Below, one piece after another: positions 18,132 to 27,237 of a DNA stretch of 51,152 nt. The position numbers and the translations under genes are program-made. The stretch's first letter is position 1, and every line of letters begins with the position of its first letter. Origin of the DNA: Comamonadaceae bacterium (lineage in GTDB: Bacteria; Pseudomonadota; Gammaproteobacteria; Burkholderiales; Burkholderiaceae_C); the NCBI GenBank assembly GCA_947450675.1, contig CANFWI010000021.1, positions 1 to 51,152 of the forward strand. The letters are read 5' to 3'. Below the pieces are notes generated by a model, which was not told the DNA's origin, ran no database searches, and saw only the letters and a program-made list of their open reading frames with translations.

Positions 18132-18710
18132 TCAGAATCGGTATTTCAAGCCCAAGGACGTGGTGTTGATGTGATCACTGACACCCGCCAAATCCATGTT
18201 TGTCTGATTCCACTCCAGTACGGCTGCAAACTGCCGCGTGAAGTCGAAGTTCAAACCCAGGCCGTAGGTTGCGCCCCAGCCGTTGTCGTTGAGTGCGCTG
18301 GATCCACTCGTCACTTTTGTGCGTGTGTACATGGTTCCCAGTTTGGCAAACGCACTGAATGATTCACTCAGCGGCACCACGCCGACAGCCTTGATGCTGA
18401 AGCCACTGGCATCGACCGAGTTGCCCGGGCGGTTGATGCGGCCAAAGTCAGTCAAGCCGACTTCCAGTCCAAAATTTTTGTTCCACATACCACCGGCATA
18501 GATTTCATAAGCGGTAGAGTTGTCCCCCAGACGGAGATCGGTACTGCCGCCATTCAAGCCGATGTAACGCTGGCCGACAGCGGGAGCCCAATTTGAACTC
18601 GACATCCCCGACGATGTACTGCTGCTTTGTGCTTGAGCGGCTGCCCCCATTCCCAAAGTCACAACGGCTAAGGCAATGCTCGAAAATCTGCGTAGTTGCT
18701 TGTTCACCAT
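18132..18710 (-). CDS. Small outer-membrane beta-barrel protein
   Basis: 192 residues starting at ATG 18710, which has a strong GGAGG eight bases upstream (the GTG directly before it is rejected). A signal peptide (about 1-28, cleavage at AQA-QS) is followed by a Ser-rich linker and a barrel domain with alternating hydrophobic residues, ending in the C-terminal Phe (KYRF) that marks barrel proteins for BAM insertion. It resembles the eight-stranded OmpA/OmpX-like group (YIGLNGGSTDLRLGDN, AFAKLGTMYTRTK). It lies directly upstream of ompR-envZ on the same strand. Substrate or role unknown. Confidence 0.82.
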   Translation of the reverse strand: MVNKQLRRFSSIALAVVTLGMGAAAQAQSSSTSSGMSSSNWAPAVGQRYIGLNGGSTDLRLGDNSTAYEIYAGGMWNKNFGLEVGLTDFGRINRPGNSVDASGFSIKAVGVVPLSESFSAFAKLGTMYTRTKVTSGSSALNDNGWGATYGLGLNFDFTRQFAAVLEWNQTNMDLAGVSDHINTTSLGLKYRF

Positions 18711-18820
18711 CACATGTTCCTCCAGTGTGTAAAAGTTTCAGAGATCAAAGATGTCTTCTTCGACATCGATTGTCTTGACCATGCATTTTTGAAAGTGTCG
18801 GCGGCAGGGGAGATGGCGTG

Positions 18821-18836
18821 TAGGACAAACGTCCTA
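18821..18836. promoter_or_regulatory. Inverted repeat, candidate operator
   Basis: TAGGAC-AAAC-GTCCTA is a perfect 6+6 inverted repeat with a 4-base spacer in the 189-base region between the divergent outer-membrane protein gene (start 18710) and the amidohydrolase gene (start 18900). Its shape fits a dimeric regulator such as a NarL/LuxR-type protein, but no regulator is named by the sequence. Confidence 0.35.
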
Positions 18837-18899
18837 ATCGGTTTGCGGTGGGTGTTTTCACCGTCCCTCACGCACGACCTCTCAGGCCACAATAGAGAC

Positions 18900-19748
18900 A
18901 TGACTTCCTTCATTCGTTACCTTCCCGGCAGCAGCCCGCTGGTGCTGGACTCGCCGCACAGCGGTACTGACTATCCCGCTGATTTTGAGTTTGTCTGTAG
19001 CTTGCAGGTGCTGCGCAGCGCTGAAGACACGCATGTGGACAAACTCTACGATTTCGCCCCCGGACTTGGGGTTCACTGGATTGAAGCGATGTTCCCGCGC
19101 AGCTATTTGGATGCCAATCGCGACATGACCGAGTTAGATGTCAGTTTGCTCGATGCCCCATGGCCACACGCTGTGGCGACCGATCCCCAAATGCTGGCCA
19201 AAGTCAGGCTTGGTAAGGGTTTGATCTGGCGCAGCACTGACGATGGCGTGCCGCTCTACGCCCGCAAACTGTCCGTGAACGAAGTGCAGGCGCGCATCGC
19301 GAATTGTTGGCAGCCGTACTACGCGGCGGTGGCTGAAGCGATTGACGCGGCGCACGCGCAACACGGCTACAGCATTCACGTCAATTGCCATTCCATGCCG
19401 GCGATTGCATCCAGCCACGCCACCGATTTTCCGGGCGAAGCGCATGCCGACTTTGTGATTGGCAACCGCGATCACACGACGTGTAGCCCCGCGTTGGCGC
19501 AGCTCGTGCGGGATCATTTAACCAGCCTTGGTTATCACGTGTCCTTGAACCATCCCTACAAAGGTGTGGAGCTGGTGCGCCGCTTTGGCGCGCCAGAGCA
19601 AGACCGACACAGCGTCCAGATCGAAGTCAATCGCAAGCTTTACATGGACGAGAAAACCTTCGAGTTGAACGCTGGCTACGCGCCACTCAAGGCCAGTTTG
19701 CGCTCCTTGGTGGACGTGTTGCGCAACACCGACCCGCGCCAGTTGTAA
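18900..19748 (+). CDS. N-formylglutamate amidohydrolase family protein
   Basis: 282 residues. The family hydrolyses N-formyl-L-glutamate to glutamate and formate (HutG of the five-step histidine pathway) or related formyl/acyl amino acids. Conserved blocks are LVLDSPHSGTDYP, the metal-site EDTHVDKLYD, PRSYLDANRDMTELD, HVNCHSMP and EVNRKLYMDE. ATG 18900 is preferred since the open frame upstream is not family-like. No other hut genes are nearby, so a histidine-degradation role is not supported by context. An FAD oxidoreductase gene follows 30 bases later on the same strand. Confidence 0.88.
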   Translation: MTSFIRYLPGSSPLVLDSPHSGTDYPADFEFVCSLQVLRSAEDTHVDKLYDFAPGLGVHWIEAMFPRSYLDANRDMTELDVSLLDAPWPHAVATDPQMLAKVRLGKGLIWRSTDDGVPLYARKLSVNEVQARIANCWQPYYAAVAEAIDAAHAQHGYSIHVNCHSMPAIASSHATDFPGEAHADFVIGNRDHTTCSPALAQLVRDHLTSLGYHVSLNHPYKGVELVRRFGAPEQDRHSVQIEVNRKLYMDEKTFELNAGYAPLKASLRSLVDVLRNTDPRQL

Positions 19749-19781
19749 GCGCTGCTGTCGAACAAATTCTGAAGGGCAGTG

Positions 19782-20906
19782 ATGGAACAGGTCGATGCGG
19801 TAGTGATGGGTGCGGGCGTGGTCGGCTTGGCCGTGGCCAGAGCGTTGGCTTTGCAAGGCCGCGAGGTCTGGCTGTTAGAGGCTGAAAACGCGATTGGCAC
19901 CGGTACCAGTTCGCGCAACAGCGAAGTGATTCACGCCGGTATTTATTACCCGCAGGGATCGCTCAAAGCGCGCCTGTGTGTCGACGGCAAAAACCAACTC
20001 TACGCCTACGCCGCTGAGCGCGGCATCGGCTACAGCCGCTGCGGCAAGCTGATCGTGGCGACGCACGCGGCACAAGTGCCGCAGCTGCAAGCCATCATCG
20101 CCAAAGCCGCCGCCAATGGTGTGCCTGACTTGGTGCTGCTGACGCGCGAACAAGCGCAGGCACTGGAACCCCAACTTAATTGCGTCGCGGCCGTGTTGTC
20201 GCCCAGCACCGGCATTGTCGACAGCCACGCCTTCATGCTGGCCTTGCAGGGTGACCTTGAAAACGCCGGCGGTCTGGTGGCGTTGAATTCTCCTGTGGCC
20301 TCGGCGAATTGCGGTGCCGATGTCATCACCGTGGTGACCCAAGACGGCACTGAATTGCAAACGTCCTTGCTGATCAATGCCGCTGGCTTGTATGCCCAGA
20401 CGCTGGCGCGACGTTTCACCGGTCTGGATGCTGCCCATGTGCCGCCCAGCCATTACGCCAAGGGCAATTACTTCACGCTGGCCGGTCGCTCACCCTTTGA
20501 CCGGCTGATTTACCCGGTGCCTGAAGCGGCTGGTTTGGGGGTTCATTTGACGCTGGACCTAGGCGGTCAGGCCAAGTTTGGCCCGGACGTCGAGTGGGTC
20601 AATTCGCCGGATGACTTGGTGGTCGATGCTGCCCGCGGCGAAGCTTTTTATGCCGAGGTGCGCAAGTACTGGCCGGGCCTGCAAGATGGCGCGCTCACCG
20701 CAGGCTACGCCGGCATCCGGCCCAAAATTCAAGGCCCCGAAGAAGCCGCACGGGACTTTCTGATTCAAGGCCAATCTGAGCACGGTATCCAAGGTCTGAT
20801 TAACCTGTTTGGCATTGAGTCGCCGGGTCTGACCAGCGCCTTGGCGTTGGGCGCTCACGTGGCCCAGATGGCCAATGTTCAGTCGCCCAAGCCGAGCGCC
20901 ACATAA
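19782..20906 (+). CDS. FAD-dependent oxidoreductase, L-2-hydroxyglutarate dehydrogenase-like
   Basis: 374 residues of the DAO/glycine-oxidase fold. The N-terminal dinucleotide-binding motif is [17 protein letters not shown] (about residues 6-22), followed by [15 protein letters not shown], typical of LhgO-type enzymes, and a C-terminal GIRPKIQGP. LhgO oxidises L-2-hydroxyglutarate to 2-oxoglutarate and passes electrons to quinone. ATG 19782 follows AAGGG by five bases; the GTG just before it is an alternative. It follows the amidohydrolase and overlaps the convergent exonuclease gene by 28 bases. Exact substrate is an inference from similarity. Confidence 0.85.
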   Translation: MEQVDAVVMGAGVVGLAVARALALQGREVWLLEAENAIGTGTSSRNSEVIHAGIYYPQGSLKARLCVDGKNQLYAYAAERGIGYSRCGKLIVATHAAQVPQLQAIIAKAAANGVPDLVLLTREQAQALEPQLNCVAAVLSPSTGIVDSHAFMLALQGDLENAGGLVALNSPVASANCGADVITVVTQDGTELQTSLLINAAGLYAQTLARRFTGLDAAHVPPSHYAKGNYFTLAGRSPFDRLIYPVPEAAGLGVHLTLDLGGQAKFGPDVEWVNSPDDLVVDAARGEAFYAEVRKYWPGLQDGALTAGYAGIRPKIQGPEEAARDFLIQGQSEHGIQGLINLFGIESPGLTSALALGAHVAQMANVQSPKPSAT

Positions 20907-21478
20907 ACCCGGAGCGCGGCATACGCGTCATTGGCGGCATAGCTCAGCTGCGATGACGACAGCTCGGGCTTGGCCCAATTCGATGTGGTGGCTTTGCGCG
21001 ACTTCAAAAAACGTTGCTTGAACATCAGCGCCACAGCGCCGCGCACACCCATGTCTTTGCGGTAACCGCGTTGGTTGAACACCATGTTGAGGTCGAGCAC
21101 GCCCTGCAAGTCAACTCCCAGTTTGCTGACGATGCGGCGGCGGTCATCCCCCAGTCCAAAGCCGGCCTTGGTGATGCTCGGTGACTCCAACAACTGCGCC
21201 AGCGCTTGGCGGCAGCCGGCGTCAGTCAGCTGAAAAATATAGCCTTGGTCAACCGTGGCCAGTTGCACGATGTGCGGCCCGTCCGAGACTTCATGCCGCT
21301 CAAACGTGGGTTTTGACTCCGTGTCGAAACCCAGCACGCGGGCACCGGCCAGCGTTTGCAGGGCTTGCTGCGCATGGGCCGCAGTGTTCACCAGCTGGAT
21401 CTGGTGCAGGCCCAAACCGGCGAAGGGCTCTAACAGGGCGATGGCTTCTTTGTCGGGCGTGGCGAGGCGTTCGTTCAT
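20879..21478 (-). CDS. RNase D-like 3'-5' exonuclease domain protein
   Basis: 199 residues forming a single DEDD exonuclease domain. Exo I is GFDTESKP (Asp, Glu near residues 51-53), Exo II lies around DLQGVLDLN, and Exo III is [11 protein letters not shown], i.e. the DEDDy subclass (Tyr, Asp). There is no HRDC domain, so it is a stand-alone exonuclease rather than RNase D proper. It probably trims RNA or DNA 3' ends in the cytoplasm. It converges with and overlaps the FAD oxidoreductase gene; the region upstream (21479-21626) shows no clear feature. Confidence 0.88.
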   Translation of the reverse strand: MNERLATPDKEAIALLEPFAGLGLHQIQLVNTAAHAQQALQTLAGARVLGFDTESKPTFERHEVSDGPHIVQLATVDQGYIFQLTDAGCRQALAQLLESPSITKAGFGLGDDRRRIVSKLGVDLQGVLDLNMVFNQRGYRKDMGVRGAVALMFKQRFLKSRKATTSNWAKPELSSSQLSYAANDAYAALRVYVALGLGD

Positions 21479-21626
21479 GGGGCAGGGCGAGTGGATCGCC
21501 AGTATTTAAAAAAGAGAAGACAGCAACGGCGCATAAGCGAAAATAAGCGCCTAGCTTACAGCGCGGCACTTCAACGCGTAGCTTCAGCGCCAACCCTCAC
21601 GACAGACTTCACGGATCACAACCCGC

Positions 21627-21884
21627 ATGGCCACCGCACAAAGCATCACCACTGACGACTACAAACTCTTTCCGTCGCCGCGCAACCTGCACCGTTTGAT
21701 TTTTGAACACGAAGTTTTTGTGCCGTATCCCTATATGCTGATCGACATGGAGAGCTATTACCTCAAAGGTAAATTCAGCTTGTTTGCCGCCTGCCGTCTG
21801 AAAGACAACAAGATGGGTCAGTTGGTGACGCTGGAGTTGCCGGAAGATGAAGTCAAGTTCAAACTGAAGTTTGTACCGGATTGA
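21627..21884 (+). CDS. Small conserved protein of unknown function
   Basis: 85 residues, soluble, rich in Phe, Tyr and Lys (RLIFEHEVFVPYPYMLIDMESYY), with no signal peptide or membrane helix. I recognise it only as a type of small protein seen in Burkholderiales. It is a single gene, ending seven bases before the convergent stop of pyrD. The single-copy setting and clean codon structure support real coding; function unknown. Confidence 0.65.
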   Translation: MATAQSITTDDYKLFPSPRNLHRLIFEHEVFVPYPYMLIDMESYYLKGKFSLFAACRLKDNKMGQLVTLELPEDEVKFKLKFVPD

Positions 21885-21891
21885 GCGGCGA

Positions 21892-22947
21892 CTAGCGGAT
21901 TTTCTGAATCGCCAGGGCGGCCTCGTTCACAAGCCCCGGCCCCTTGTAAATCAGCCCGGTGTAAATCTGCACCAAATCGGCGCCGGCCTTGATTTTTGAG
22001 ACGGCATCGGCGCCACTCATGATGCCGCCCACACCCACGATGGGAAAGCCAGCACCCAGCGCTGAGCGCAATTGTCGAATGACGCGGTTGCTGGCTTCCA
22101 GCACCGGCGCACCGCTCAGACCACCGGCCTCGTCTGCGTGGGCCATGCCCTTGACGGCATCGCGGCTGAGCGTGGTGTTGGTGGCCACCACGCCGTCCAT
22201 GGCGTGGCGCTTCATAGTCGCGGCAATCACCTCAATCTGCGACTCGTCCAAATCAGGCGCGATTTTCACAAAGATCGGCACCGCTTTACCGTGTTCAAGT
22301 GCGAGTGCATCACGGCGCTTCGCAATCGCGCCCAGCAGTGCATCCAGCGCTTCGTCGCTTTGCAATGCGCGCAGGTTTTTGGTGTTGGGGCTGGAGATAT
22401 TGACGGTCACGTAGTCGGCATGCGGGTAGACACCATCAAGGCAAATCAGGTAGTCATCAACGGCGTTTTCAATCGGTGTGGCTGCATTTTTGCCAATGTT
22501 CAGGCCGAGCAGCAAAGGTGACTTACCGCTGGTGTTTTGCCGAAAGGTCGAGGTGCCAACGTTGCGTAAGAAGGTCTCCAGCCCTTCATTGTTGAAACCC
22601 AAGCGGTTGATCAACGCATTCGCTTCGGGCAAACGAAAGATGCGCGGTTTCGGGTTACCAATCTGCGGTTGCGGCGTGACGGTGCCAACCTCGACAAAAC
22701 CAAAGCCCATGGCGGCTAAGCCATCAATGCAGCGGGCGTTTTTGTCCAGACCCGCAGCCATGCCGACGCGGTTGGGGAAAGTCAGCCCGGCGACCTGAAC
22801 CGGATCTTCAATGCGGCCAGCGCCATAAGCCATCTTGAGGGGCGTGTGCTGCGTGTGCCGCAGCGCAGCCATGGTCAGGTCATGGGCTGTTTCAGCGTCT
22901 AGACCAAACAAAAAAGGGCGGGCCAGAGCGTAAGGGAGCAGGGACAT
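21892..22947 (-). CDS. pyrD: Dihydroorotate dehydrogenase (quinone)
   Basis: 351 residues from ATG 22947; the frame extends 12 codons further but the family begins near [17 protein letters not shown]. Class 2 enzyme: the N-terminal membrane-association helices (about 1-40) deliver electrons to quinone, and the FMN-binding barrel shows [24 protein letters not shown] in part, [16 protein letters not shown] with the catalytic Ser, and [13 protein letters not shown]. It converts dihydroorotate to orotate in pyrimidine synthesis. It is divergent from rpiA across about 130 bases. Confidence 0.96.
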   Translation of the reverse strand: MSLLPYALARPFLFGLDAETAHDLTMAALRHTQHTPLKMAYGAGRIEDPVQVAGLTFPNRVGMAAGLDKNARCIDGLAAMGFGFVEVGTVTPQPQIGNPKPRIFRLPEANALINRLGFNNEGLETFLRNVGTSTFRQNTSGKSPLLLGLNIGKNAATPIENAVDDYLICLDGVYPHADYVTVNISSPNTKNLRALQSDEALDALLGAIAKRRDALALEHGKAVPIFVKIAPDLDESQIEVIAATMKRHAMDGVVATNTTLSRDAVKGMAHADEAGGLSGAPVLEASNRVIRQLRSALGAGFPIVGVGGIMSGADAVSKIKAGADLVQIYTGLIYKGPGLVNEAALAIQKIR

Positions 22948-23079
22948 TGGATAATTCAGGGCTGAATGACAAGGCAGCGACACGCTTTGAGGGGCAAGAC
23001 CCGGGGCGTGTGCAAGAGCGCTGATTGTCGCAAAAAACCACTCGATTTCTTTTTATAAGCTCCAGGCACCCGGACTCCC

Positions 23080-23751
23080 ATGACACAAGATCAATTGAAA
23101 ACCCTCGTTGGCCAAGCCGCCTTGCATTACATCCAGCCCGGCATGCTGGTCGGTGTTGGCACCGGCTCGACCGTCAACAAGTTCATTGATGCGCTGGCCA
23201 CAGTCAAGCACACCATCGCTGGGGCGGTCTCGAGCTCTATCGCGTCGACACAGCGTTTGGAGGCTTTGGGTATCAAGGTCTTTGAGGCGACCGACGTTGA
23301 GCAGCTGGATGTGTACGTCGATGGTGCCGACGAGATTGACCACGCCGGCAACATGATCAAAGGTGGCGGGGCGGCGCTCACCTGCGAAAAAATTGTGGCG
23401 GCGCAGTCACGCCAGTTCATCTGCATTGCTGACGACAGCAAACTGGTGACCACCCTCGGTCAATTTCCGCTGCCGGTGGAAGTCATTCCCATGTCGACCC
23501 AGCGCATCGTGCTGCAATTTGCCGCCATCGGAGGCGTCGCCACGTTGCGCCTCAAAAACGGCGCACCGCTGGTCACAGACAACGGCCAACATATTTTGGA
23601 CGTGACGGGTCTGCAAATTCTGGAACCTCGTGCGTTTGAACTGGAGGTGAGTCAATGGCCGGGCGTGGTGACGGTGGGTGTTTTTGCATTTCAAAAAGCC
23701 CATGTGTGCTTATTGGGCACTGAAGCTGGCGTGAAGACGCTGGTCTTTTAA
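23080..23751 (+). CDS. rpiA: Ribose-5-phosphate isomerase A
   Basis: 223 residues. Interconverts ribose 5-phosphate and ribulose 5-phosphate in the pentose phosphate pathway. Conserved: [16 protein letters not shown] (phosphate loop), [26 protein letters not shown] with the catalytic Asp and Glu, and PVEVIPMS. Length and blocks match E. coli RpiA (219). The next gene, a hydroxypyruvate isomerase homologue, starts 34 bases later on the same strand and may be co-transcribed. Confidence 0.97.
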   Translation: MTQDQLKTLVGQAALHYIQPGMLVGVGTGSTVNKFIDALATVKHTIAGAVSSSIASTQRLEALGIKVFEATDVEQLDVYVDGADEIDHAGNMIKGGGAALTCEKIVAAQSRQFICIADDSKLVTTLGQFPLPVEVIPMSTQRIVLQFAAIGGVATLRLKNGAPLVTDNGQHILDVTGLQILEPRAFELEVSQWPGVVTVGVFAFQKAHVCLLGTEAGVKTLVF

Positions 23752-23785
23752 GCACTGATCTGCTCACCTCAAGCCTGTTTGAATC

Positions 23786-24619
23786 ATGCCTAAATTCGCC
23801 GCCAATCTGTCCCTGATGTACCCCGACTTGCCTTTTTTGGAGCGATTTGAAGCGGCTGCGAAAGACGGCTTCAAGGCGGTTGAATTTTTGTTTCCTTACG
23901 CATTCAGTCCCCAAGAACTCGCGGCCAGGCTGCAAGGCAATGGCTTGACGCAGGTCTTGTTCAATGCGCCCCCGGGCGGCACAGACGCGGCCAGCATCGC
24001 GCATGGCTGGGACACAGCGGGTGAGCGTGGGACGGCCGCAGTGCCCGGGCGCGAGGCTGAATTTCGGGCCGGTGTGCAACTGGCGCTGGACTATGCCGAC
24101 GTGCTTGATTGCCCCAGAATTCACGTGATGGCGGGCTTGTTGCCGCAAGGTGAGTCGCGCGAAGCCTTGCAGCCCTTGTATGTGGCGAATTTGCAGTGGG
24201 CCGCCGCGCAAGCCGCCGCGCATGGGCGCGACATCATGATCGAGCCGATCAACACCCGCGACATACCGCGTTTTTTCTTGAACCGCCAAGACCATGCGCA
24301 TGAGGTGTTGGCCGCGGTTGGCGCCAGCAATCTCAAAGTGCAGATGGACCTGTACCACTGCCAGATCGTCGAAGGCGACGTCGCCATGAAAATCCGTCAC
24401 TACCTGCCGACAGGTGCGGTGGGGCATTTTCAGATGGCCGGTGTGCCAGAACGCCACGAACCCGATATCGGTGAACTGAATTACGACTATCTGTTCAAGG
24501 TCATCGATGAGGTGTCAGCCGCCTGCGGATGGGACGGCTGGGTTGGTTGCGAGTACCGCCCCCGCCAAGGCGGACAGCCCGGCGGAACCCGTGCCGGTCT
24601 GGGTTGGATGCCGCGTTGA
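23786..24619 (+). CDS. hyi: Hydroxypyruvate isomerase
   Basis: 277 residues of the xylose-isomerase-like TIM barrel family. Interconverts hydroxypyruvate and tartronate semialdehyde in glyoxylate/allantoin metabolism. Seen: [15 protein letters not shown] at the N terminus, [16 protein letters not shown] with a metal-binding Glu, [26 protein letters not shown] and WVGCEYRP with the second Glu. The usual partners gcl and glxR are not nearby; here it follows rpiA, suggesting a different transcriptional setting. It converges with the aminotransferase gene (22 bases between). The related 2-oxo-tetronate isomerase OtnI is an alternative activity. Confidence 0.88.
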   Translation: MPKFAANLSLMYPDLPFLERFEAAAKDGFKAVEFLFPYAFSPQELAARLQGNGLTQVLFNAPPGGTDAASIAHGWDTAGERGTAAVPGREAEFRAGVQLALDYADVLDCPRIHVMAGLLPQGESREALQPLYVANLQWAAAQAAAHGRDIMIEPINTRDIPRFFLNRQDHAHEVLAAVGASNLKVQMDLYHCQIVEGDVAMKIRHYLPTGAVGHFQMAGVPERHEPDIGELNYDYLFKVIDEVSAACGWDGWVGCEYRPRQGGQPGGTRAGLGWMPR

Positions 24620-24641
24620 CATCGAGCCCATCTAAGGGCGT

Positions 24642-25856
24642 TTAAAGCTTAGCGAGTCGCTCCAACGCTGCTTTCAGCGTGTCGTCTTTCTTGGCGAAGC
24701 AAAAGCGCACAACCCGTTGGTCAAAGCCATCGCCGTAAAAGGCTGACAGCGGAATGGCGGCAACACCGATCTCGGTTGTGAGCCATTTGCAAAATTCGGC
24801 TTCGCCCAAGTCGCTGACATCCGAAATATCGACACACTGAAAATACGTGCCTTCGCTTGGCAACAGCTTGAATCGAGTGGCTGCCAGACCGGCTTGAAAC
24901 AGGTCACGTTTGCGCTGGTAAAACGCGGGCAATTCGAGGTAAGCAGCCGGCTTGTCCATGTAGCTGGCCAAGGCGTATTGCACCGGGGTGTTGACGGTGA
25001 ATACATTGAACTGATGGACTTTGCGGAACTCTGCTGTCAGTGCTGCGGGCGCCGCCACGTAGCCGACTTTCCAACCGGTGACGTGGTAGGTTTTACCGAA
25101 GCTGCTGACAATGAAGGCACGTGCAGCCAAACCCGGAAAACCTGCGGCGCTGTGGTGCATAGCGCCCAGCGCGGCGTCAAACACCATGTGTTCATACACC
25201 TCGTCGCTGATGAGCAATATCTCTGTGGGTGCCAGCAGAGTTTCCAGCTTCAGCATCTCAGCTTCTGTCCACACCGTCGCGCTTGGGTTGTGCGGTGAGT
25301 TGATGATGATGGCCCGCGTTTTGGGGCTGATCGCGGCGGCTATTTTGTCGAAGTCGGGGCGGAAAGTGCCGGGCGTCAGAGGCACCCGCACCACTTGGCC
25401 ACCAGCCAGTTCGATGTTCGGCACATAGCTGTCATAGCAGGGCTCAAGCACGATGACTTCGTCACCCGGATGAACGATGGCGAGGATGATCGTGATGATG
25501 GCCTGCGTGACGCCGGCGGTGACGGTGATCTCGGTGTTTGGGTTGTAGCTGCGGCCGTAGAGCGTCTGAATTTTGGCGGCGATGGCTTCGCGAAACACCG
25601 GAACACCGGTCATCGGCGGGTACTGGTTCAGGCCGCGCTGCATCGCGTCGGTGACGGCATTGACCAAGGCCGGATCGCACTCAAAATCAGGAAATCCCTG
25701 ACCTAAATTAACGGCGTTTTTTTCAGCGGCCAGCGCCGACATCACAGTGAAGATGGTGGTGCCGACGTTCGGCAGGCGGCTGGTCAGGGCGGGTGTGTGC
25801 TCGCGCACGGCGGCAGGCGTTGTCATTGATGTCATGGGGTCAAACTTCGTCGTCAT
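24642..25856 (-). CDS. PLP-dependent aminotransferase (methionine/KAT-like, class I)
   Basis: 404 residues, fold type I. Hallmarks: NLGQGFPDFECD, NQYPPMTGVP, PHNPSATVW, ISDEVYEHMVFD (Asp and Tyr that contact PLP), the Schiff-base Lys in SSFGKTYHVTGWKVGY, and VVRFCFAK near the end. It resembles E. coli YbdL, which prefers methionine and aromatic amino acids as amino donors, and kynurenine aminotransferases. ATG 25856 overlaps the end of the cysB-like gene by 17 bases; ATGs at 25835 and 25826 are equally possible. It lies downstream of a CysB-type regulator on the same strand, which makes a sulfur amino-acid role attractive. Confidence 0.88.
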   Translation of the reverse strand: MTTKFDPMTSMTTPAAVREHTPALTSRLPNVGTTIFTVMSALAAEKNAVNLGQGFPDFECDPALVNAVTDAMQRGLNQYPPMTGVPVFREAIAAKIQTLYGRSYNPNTEITVTAGVTQAIITIILAIVHPGDEVIVLEPCYDSYVPNIELAGGQVVRVPLTPGTFRPDFDKIAAAISPKTRAIIINSPHNPSATVWTEAEMLKLETLLAPTEILLISDEVYEHMVFDAALGAMHHSAAGFPGLAARAFIVSSFGKTYHVTGWKVGYVAAPAALTAEFRKVHQFNVFTVNTPVQYALASYMDKPAAYLELPAFYQRKRDLFQAGLAATRFKLLPSEGTYFQCVDISDVSDLGEAEFCKWLTTEIGVAAIPLSAFYGDGFDQRVVRFCFAKKDDTLKAALERLAKL

Positions 25857-26784
25857 GGAGGCGGCCAGACATGGCCCTGGCGATCTGCTCTCGCGTCAGT
25901 TTGTCGCTGACTAATTCAGCAAATTTGTAGACAAAATTGCGCAGGTAAGCACTGCGTTTGAAGGCCACCCGGGCGACGTTCACGCCAAAGAGTTGCCCGG
26001 CCGGCAGTGAGATCAGGTCGGTGTTGGTGCCGTCGTCTTTGAGCGCCATTTCAGCGACGATACCGACGCCCAAACCGAGTCTGACGTAAGTTTTGATGAC
26101 GTCCGAGTCAATCGCTTCCAACGCAATGCGCGGGTGCAGTCGCTTGGCGGCAAAGGCTTCGTCAATTTTGGTACGACCCGTGAAAGACGGGTGGTAAGTG
26201 ATCAGCGGTTGTTCCGCCAACTCTTCCAGCGTGATGTGGGTTTGGCGTGCCAGCGGGTGGTCAACAGGCATCACCAGCATGTGCTGCCATTCGTAGCAGG
26301 GCAGGGTGATCAGTTCGTCGTAATGGTCTAGAGACTCGGTGGCAATGCCGATCTCGGCCACCTCGTCAATCAGCATGCGGGCGACTTGGTCAGGTGAGCC
26401 TTGGTGCAGGCTGACGTTGACCTTGGGGAACGCTTCTCGCAACCGTGCCACGGGTTGGGGCAGCACATAACGGGCTTGCGTGTGGGTGGTGGCGATCGAC
26501 AGCGTGCCGCTGTCCTGGGCTGAAAACTGCTCGCCGATGCGCTTCAGGTTGCCGACCTCGCGCATGATCAATTCGATGCTTTTCAAGACGTGCTGACCGG
26601 GCTCGGTCACGCGTTTCAGGCGTTTGCCGTGACGGGCAAAGATCTCCACGCCCAGTTCTTCTTCCAGCTCGATGATGGCCTTGGACACGCCCGGTTGCGA
26701 GGTGTGCAGGGCGCGAGCGGTTTCGGTCAAATTCAGGTTGCGGCGCACGGCCTCTTGGACGAAGCGAAACTGGTGAAGGTTCAT
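25840..26784 (-). CDS. cysB: CysB-type LysR regulator of sulfur assimilation
   Basis: 314 residues. LysR winged helix at about 1-60 (NLTETARALHTSQPGVSKAIIELEEELG) and a two-lobed effector domain beginning near 93 (SIATTHTQARYVLP), the CysB/Cbl hallmark that binds N-acetylserine or sulfate-type ligands. CysB activates sulfate uptake and reduction genes; here a sirohydrochlorin chelatase gene precedes it (gap 68 bases) and an aminotransferase gene follows it. Whether it is CysB or the paralogue Cbl cannot be told from this window. It starts at ATG 26784; no strong upstream ribosome site is evident. Confidence 0.9.
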   Translation of the reverse strand: MNLHQFRFVQEAVRRNLNLTETARALHTSQPGVSKAIIELEEELGVEIFARHGKRLKRVTEPGQHVLKSIELIMREVGNLKRIGEQFSAQDSGTLSIATTHTQARYVLPQPVARLREAFPKVNVSLHQGSPDQVARMLIDEVAEIGIATESLDHYDELITLPCYEWQHMLVMPVDHPLARQTHITLEELAEQPLITYHPSFTGRTKIDEAFAAKRLHPRIALEAIDSDVIKTYVRLGLGVGIVAEMALKDDGTNTDLISLPAGQLFGVNVARVAFKRSAYLRNFVYKFAELVSDKLTREQIARAMSGRLHDDEV

Positions 26785-26852
26785 ATCAAATACGGGCTGA
26801 AAGGAATTTTATTATGCCATTTTGGCGATAAGGAATCCCGTTGATATGTCGT

Positions 26853-27224
26853 TCAAGCTAAGGCGATATCCGCCATCAGTGCCGTCAGCTGCGGCGACTC
26901 GCCAGCGGTCGGCAGCAACTCAATCCGCAGACTGGGGTGGGCCGCGCGAATTTCTTCAATGATCAGCGGCAGGTCTTCGCGGGCATGTTTTCCGACACCC
27001 AAAAAGAGCGGAAAAATACGGATGTGGACGACACCCGCTGCGATGAAGTCAGCCGCCGCCTGCGGCAGACTGGGCAAGCACAGCTCTAAGTAAGCACAGC
27101 TGACTTGAACGCCTTGGTCACGCGACTGAATTTCAGTCGCCACGGCCTCAATCGGCAGGCGCCAAAGCGGGTCTCTGGAGCCGTGAGCAAACAAGATGAT
27201 GGCGGGTTTCATGGGGGTCTTCAT
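26853..27224 (-). CDS. cbiX: Small sirohydrochlorin chelatase (CbiX/SirB type)
   Basis: 123 residues, single-domain CbiX-S. The active-site His is in ILFAHGSRDP (about residue 14), and the second conserved His lies in FLGVGKHAREDLP. It inserts Fe2+ (or Co2+) into sirohydrochlorin for siroheme, the cofactor of sulfite and nitrite reductases. I start at ATG 27224 after AGAGAA; the longer frame lies inside lptG. The gene overlaps no coding sequence, begins 14 bases after the lptG stop and is followed by cysB, consistent with supply of siroheme for sulfur assimilation. Confidence 0.87.
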   Translation of the reverse strand: MKTPMKPAIILFAHGSRDPLWRLPIEAVATEIQSRDQGVQVSCAYLELCLPSLPQAAADFIAAGVVHIRIFPLFLGVGKHAREDLPLIIEEIRAAHPSLRIELLPTAGESPQLTALMADIALA

Positions 27225-27237
27225 CAGGGATTCTCTT

